Below, piece after piece: positions 7,270-9,680 of a DNA stretch of 9,680 nucleotides. The stretch covers positions 1 to 9,680 of the forward strand of contig CANQHS010000030.1 in NCBI GenBank assembly GCA_947623795.1, read 5' to 3'. Below the pieces are notes generated by a model. It saw only the letters and a program-made list of their open reading frames with translations, searched no databases and had not been told where the DNA came from. This stretch comes from an uncultured Clostridia bacterium (GTDB lineage: Bacteria; Bacillota; Clostridia; Christensenellales; UBA1242). A program made the translations under genes and the position numbers. Position 1 is the stretch's first letter, and each line of letters opens with the position of its first letter.

Positions 7270-7332
7270 ATTTCCCCTCTTTATTTATGATTAAGTTCAA
7301 GATAAAGTTAGCCTATAAATTTTTCGCATATA

Positions 7333-7361
7333 ATTTTATCATCTTGTGAGACAATAGTCAA
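7333..7361 (-). promoter_or_regulatory. Promoter of the ABC exporter gene
   Basis: On the minus strand: -35 TTGACT (7356-7361), a 17-bp spacer ending in TGA, and extended -10 TAAAAT (7333-7338). The predicted +1 near 7326 gives a leader of about 57 nt ending in the SD GAGGGG. Confidence 0.75.
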
Positions 7362-7404
7362 CAAATTTAAACAAAAAAACACACCAAGCATTAGAAAATG
7401 ATGG

Positions 7405-7438
7405 CAAATAAAAAATAGGGACATCAACCCCTATTTTC
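7405..7438 (-). terminator. Intrinsic terminator of the Veg-family gene
   Basis: On the minus strand AAAATAGGG (7429-7437) pairs with CCCTATTTT (7412-7420) around an 8-nt loop, and the 3' arm runs into more T. Nine pairs form without mismatch. Confidence 0.85.
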
Positions 7439-7470
7439 GTCTTTCTATATTTATAAAGACACAAAAATCT

Positions 7471-7722
7471 TTATTTCAATTCGTATGTAAATCCACCGAT
7501 TGCAACATCGACATATGCGAATGACTTGTTAATTTTATAGCCATGAGTGCGGCACTCCACCAAAAAGACACTATCATAAATTTGTTTTATTGTGCCTACA
7601 TATGTATGAAGAAGCCTACCTTGCCTATTAAACTCTTTCAATTCGATATCTCTACCGATATTTTCAGTTATGTCATCTTTAACGATGCCAACTGACGCAC
7701 TTTCCGCCGATAAAATTTTCAT
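7471..7722 (-). CDS. veg: Veg family protein (DUF1021-like)
   Basis: A small soluble protein of 83 residues. It matches the Veg family in length and pattern: an N-terminal helix, then IGRDIELKEFNRQGR (about 22-36), YVGTIKQIYDSVFLVE (about 41-56) and SFAYVDVAIGGFTYEL (about 67-82), corresponding to the family's G-R-x-L, Y-P-S-V-F-V-V and S-Y-S-Y-A-D-V-L-T segments. B. subtilis Veg is an abundant small protein reported to stimulate biofilm matrix gene expression; its molecular activity is not settled, and the role here is unknown. The start is the ATG at 7720-7722 because AAAGGGGTG lies just before it. An in-frame ATG 20 codons upstream would need translation through this SD and through the predicted +1 and -10 region, so it is rejected. 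It has its own promoter and terminator. Confidence 0.75.
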   Translation of the reverse strand: MKILSAESASVGIVKDDITENIGRDIELKEFNRQGRLLHTYVGTIKQIYDSVFLVECRTHGYKINKSFAYVDVAIGGFTYELK

Positions 7723-7765
7723 AAACACCCCTTTAAAAATTTTATTTCTGCCACCAATTAAGTTT

Positions 7766-7795
7766 ATTTTAGCACAAAACAAAAAAATTTGTATC
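7766..7795 (-). promoter_or_regulatory. Extended -10 promoter of the Veg-family gene
   Basis: On the minus strand: TGTGC followed by TAAAAT (7766-7771). The best -35 match, GATACA at 18-bp spacing, is poor, so the promoter would depend on the extended -10 and the TRTG element. The predicted +1 is about 7759, giving a leader of about 37 nt with the SD AAAGGGGTG. Confidence 0.6.
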
Positions 7796-7897
7796 CAAAT
7801 TCAACAAAATTTTTTAAAATTTTTTATTTTTTGCTTTTAACACCATCACAACATAAAATAAACATTTTTACATAAAATTAAATAGATAGTAAAACAT

Positions 7898-7926
7898 TTG
7901 ACTCTAGTTTAAATTTATAGTATTAT
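7898..7926 (+). promoter_or_regulatory. Promoter of the SHOCT membrane protein gene
   Basis: -35 TTGACT (7898-7903), a 17-bp spacer and -10 TATTAT (7921-7926). This is the only promoter in the window without a TG extension. The predicted +1 is about 7933 with a short leader carrying AGGAG at 7941-7945. It is divergent from the Veg promoter across an AT-rich stretch of about 110 bases in which I see no operator. Confidence 0.7.
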
Positions 7927-7950
7927 TTTAAATAAAATATAGGAGTGTTT

Positions 7951-8814
7951 ATGGGGTTATTTAAACGCAAAGAAAATAATGAAAATGTTAGCAAAAAAGG
8001 TTTTAGCATCTATAGTTTTTTGCAAACTCTCTCAATAATTGGTGATGCTATAGTTATTGCCCTTTTCGTCTTCGGTTTTCAAGGCTATTTTAAACTGAAC
8101 GCAACGACAATCTCAGTTTTACTGGTCGTTTTGGTCGTTTGTTTTTGCTTGAATCTATTTTTGCCATGGATAAAGCGCTATCAACTCAAAATGAACAGGA
8201 TTGTCTGTTTAGTGTTCTTTGGGCTTATTGCTCTCATGGCAGTTTTGTGGATTATTGCTATAATTTTAATTGTCAACCTTATTACTAAAGGTGAGGCAGC
8301 GACTATTGAAAATTCTATTGGGACATTAAACTATTTGAAGGCTGTACTTGTAATCTCAGTTCAGTTTGGCATTGCATCATTAATTGCAAGCACGGTTATA
8401 AAATATAAGAAAAGGCTCATTGCTTTCCAAGCAATCTTATATGCAAGCAGCTTATATTGCGACTTCTATTTAACCACTCTTTGCTTAGGCATCAAATTTA
8501 ATTCTAGCTCTCTCGTTGATTTCGACTTTGCTCCTTTCCTAGTAAACAGATTAGTTATAACAATTTTAATTGTTGCACTTATCTTCACTGCAATTTCATT
8601 GGGCATCTTAAGACGAGTTGAAAGGCGCAAAGGCGGGAAACCAGTTGAAGGCTTTGATTATGTTGAGGACACAGAAGTTGAACAACACCGCCAAGCAATC
8701 TCTTCCGCTAAAACAGAAGAAAAACTTGCCGAACTTAAATCAATGCTCGACAAAAACCTTATAACCGAAGAAGAATACAACAAAAAGAAGGACGACATTT
8801 TAAGCAAAATGTAA
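7951..8814 (+). CDS. Multi-pass membrane protein with C-terminal SHOCT domain
   Basis: A 287-residue protein of unknown function and the only plus-strand gene in the window. After a short basic N-terminus (about 1-17) come five or six hydrophobic segments, at about 20-45, 52-73, 84-111, 128-150, 158-182 (less certain) and 199-220. An arginine/lysine-rich stretch (221-230) suggests the C-terminus is cytoplasmic. Residues about 255-287 match a SHOCT domain (short C-terminal domain): EEKLAELKSMLDKNLITEEE then a lysine-rich helix ending in ILSKM. SHOCT domains occur at the ends of many unrelated membrane proteins and are thought to mediate oligomerisation, so they give no specific function. The ATG at 7951 is chosen because AGGAG lies 5 nt upstream; an in-frame GTG at 7945 overlaps that SD. 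It converges on the 213-residue gene and shares a bidirectional terminator with it. Confidence 0.85.
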   Translation: MGLFKRKENNENVSKKGFSIYSFLQTLSIIGDAIVIALFVFGFQGYFKLNATTISVLLVVLVVCFCLNLFLPWIKRYQLKMNRIVCLVFFGLIALMAVLWIIAIILIVNLITKGEAATIENSIGTLNYLKAVLVISVQFGIASLIASTVIKYKKRLIAFQAILYASSLYCDFYLTTLCLGIKFNSSSLVDFDFAPFLVNRLVITILIVALIFTAISLGILRRVERRKGGKPVEGFDYVEDTEVEQHRQAISSAKTEEKLAELKSMLDKNLITEEEYNKKKDDILSKM

Positions 8815-8823
8815 CAAAAAATT

Positions 8824-8850
8824 AAAAAAACACCCGAGCGGGTGTTTTTT
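8824..8850. terminator. Bidirectional intrinsic terminator between convergent genes
   Basis: CACCC (8831-8835) pairs with GGGTG (8840-8844) around GAGC, flanked by an A run on one side and a T run on the other. It works as a terminator on both strands: for the SHOCT gene ending at 8814 and for the minus-strand gene ending at 8895. An additional AT-only hairpin (8861-8876, AGTAAA/TTTACT) followed by T lies just beyond. Confidence 0.9.
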
Positions 8851-8894
8851 ATATAGTTCTAGTAAAATTATTTACTTTTTATATTATAAAAATA

Positions 8895-9536
8895 TCAATA
8901 ATATTGAACAATAATTTTCTTTTCATTTGTTTTTATATCAACAAATGTATATTCAACTTTCTCGCCATTTCTTTTTTGAGATAAAAATTTCATTGGATTC
9001 CCTTGTCTATCAAAAGGCCATTCGCAACTTTGTGCCCAATTAGGATTGCCCTTTTCACAAACAAAAAGTTCATTAACCCTTGCCTTTGCATATTTTACTG
9101 CATCGGCTAACTTTTCAAATTTTGGCATTTTATTTATAATATTAGTTTTAATATATTCCTCAACATCTTTTTCTGCATCATACATTTTAGACATTTCGGT
9201 AATAGCAATCAAAACAGCCTTGCAGACATCTTCTTGCGACAAAAATTTGGAATATTTTTTTGCAATTAGTTCCTTTACAAAAAAATGAATATCAAATAAA
9301 CTTGTGCTTGTGTGCGTATCTACTGTAAACTTTTCATTTGGCGTGCCTATTTTTGCAAATTCTTCATTTATTCTATCAACAACAGAGGTGTCGCTTGGTG
9401 CCAAATAAGATTTTAACGATTTATTTAAAATTTTTTGAAAATCCTCATCAGCATTCATAAAATCGACAAATTCTTTTACTGTTATTTGTTTGTTATTAAA
9501 CTTTAAAAGAATATCAACATATTTTTCTTTTCCCAT
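8895..9536 (-). CDS. Hypothetical protein, 213 residues, with a WP/GxPMxFxxQ C-terminal motif
   Basis: I do not recognise this gene. It encodes a soluble, charged protein without a signal peptide or membrane segment. Residues 1-160 look mostly alpha-helical. The C-terminal 50 residues look like a compact beta unit with PNWAQSCEWPFDRQGNPMKF (165-184), a glutamine at 187, and YTFVD and IIVQYY near the end. The WP...GxPMxFxxQ pattern is loosely like a segment of DUF1963/YwqG-type proteins, but the rest does not match, so this is only a hint. The SD AGGAG lies 6 nt before the ATG at 9534-9536, and its own promoter lies at 9554-9582. It is the only complete gene here ending in TGA rather than TAA. 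It sits alone between a tRNA gene and a convergent gene, a spot where accessory genes often insert, but no attachment site or integrase is seen. Confidence 0.75.
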   Translation of the reverse strand: MGKEKYVDILLKFNNKQITVKEFVDFMNADEDFQKILNKSLKSYLAPSDTSVVDRINEEFAKIGTPNEKFTVDTHTSTSLFDIHFFVKELIAKKYSKFLSQEDVCKAVLIAITEMSKMYDAEKDVEEYIKTNIINKMPKFEKLADAVKYAKARVNELFVCEKGNPNWAQSCEWPFDRQGNPMKFLSQKRNGEKVEYTFVDIKTNEKKIIVQYY

Positions 9537-9553
9537 TTTATACTCCTATATAT

Positions 9554-9582
9554 ACTATACCACGACTTAAAATAAATCCCAA
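9554..9582 (-). promoter_or_regulatory. Promoter of the 213-residue hypothetical gene
   Basis: On the minus strand: -35 TTGGGA (9577-9582, 4 of 6 matches), a 17-bp spacer ending in TGG, and extended -10 TATAGT (9554-9559). The predicted +1 is about 9547, so the leader is only about 11 nt and consists mostly of the SD AGGAG. Confidence 0.6.
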
Positions 9583-9593
9583 ACAATTTCACA

Positions 9594-9619
9594 TAAAAAA
9601 TACGAACCGATTCGGGTTA
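9594..9619 (-). terminator. Probable terminator of the tRNA-Arg gene
   Basis: On the minus strand AACCCGAATCGGTT (9605-9618) folds as AA-CCG/CGG-TT with one bulged C and a 3-nt loop. A T run follows at 9595-9600. The stem is short, so confidence is moderate. Confidence 0.6.
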
Positions 9620-9633
9620 GTATAATTATTTCT

Positions 9634-9680
9634 TGGTGCGTCAAGAGGGATTCGAACCCCCGACCCCCGCCTTAGAAGGG
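9634..9680 (-). tRNA. tRNA-Arg(UCU), 3' part only (5' half outside window)
   Basis: Read on the minus strand, the window edge falls inside the 5' anticodon stem. The anticodon loop is CTTCTAA with anticodon TCT at 9674-9676, U33 and A37, so it reads AGA/AGG. Then come the 3' anticodon stem GGCGG, variable loop GGGTC, T stem GGGGG, T loop TTCGAAT, CCCTC, acceptor strand TTGACGC, discriminator A and an encoded CCA ending at 9634. The T stem pairs with one G-U wobble. The D arm and 5' acceptor strand are not in the window. Confidence 0.93.

Noticed and set aside
7723..7782. Longer Veg-family start 20 codons upstream
   Set aside because: That ATG overlaps the -10 region and the added residues do not fit the family; AAAGGGGTG directly precedes the chosen ATG.
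7783..7897. AT-rich intergenic region between divergent veg and SHOCT genes as a regulatory or origin-like site
   Set aside because: It contains only A/T runs, with no repeated boxes, DnaA-box-like sequence or dyad beyond what base composition explains.
1..9680. CRISPR array, insertion sequence, toxin-antitoxin or defence cluster
   Set aside because: I found no regularly spaced repeats, transposase, integrase, terminal inverted repeats or recognisable defence proteins on either strand.

Overview
The window is AT-rich and looks like a low-GC Gram-positive (Firmicutes/Bacillota, clostridia-like) chromosome. The evidence is the gene set (RNase J, a Veg-family protein, a TrmR-type methyltransferase beside a U32-family protein, an ABC-FtsX exporter), the sigma-A style promoters with an upstream TRTG element, and the SD sequences. 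The organism cannot be named from the sequence. I see no mobile element, CRISPR array or phage gene. Most of it is ordinary core chromosome, and the unusual features are mainly in how transcripts start.

Layout, left to right. Positions 1-488 (minus): the N-terminal part of a peptidase U32 family protein (TrhP-like, tRNA wobble-uridine hydroxylation), running off the left edge. Positions 581-1162 (minus): a TrmR-like O-methyltransferase. Positions 1162-3006 (minus): ribonuclease J, whose stop codon overlaps the methyltransferase start. Positions 3207-4496 (minus): a single-domain M16 metallopeptidase. Positions 4630-7269 (minus): a large ABC exporter with fused ATPase and FtsX-like permease. 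Positions 7471-7722 (minus): a small Veg-family protein. Positions 7951-8814 (plus): a multi-pass membrane protein with a C-terminal SHOCT domain. Positions 8895-9536 (minus): an unrecognised 213-residue protein. Positions 9634-9680 (minus): the 3' half of a tRNA-Arg(UCU). No stretch longer than 300 bases lacks a gene.

Transcription appears mostly monocistronic. Seven promoters can be read, and six of them have an extended -10 (TGn). Terminator hairpins follow the methyltransferase, the ABC gene, veg and the tRNA, and one shared bidirectional terminator lies between the two convergent genes on the right. The only clear co-transcribed pair is rnj-trmR.

Functionally, the left third is about RNA: RNase J degrades and processes mRNA and rRNA, while TrmR and TrhP are expected to convert U34 of certain tRNAs to 5-methoxyuridine by hydroxylation followed by methylation. 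The most interesting signals are (i) two genes, the U32 gene and the M16 peptidase, whose promoters place the transcription start on or within two bases of the ATG with no SD, so both probably make leaderless mRNAs while their neighbours have ordinary SD leaders, and (ii) a roughly 110-nt RNase J leader with two good hairpins behind a perfect-consensus promoter, which suggests control at the RNA level. I did not find a clearly new multi-gene system.
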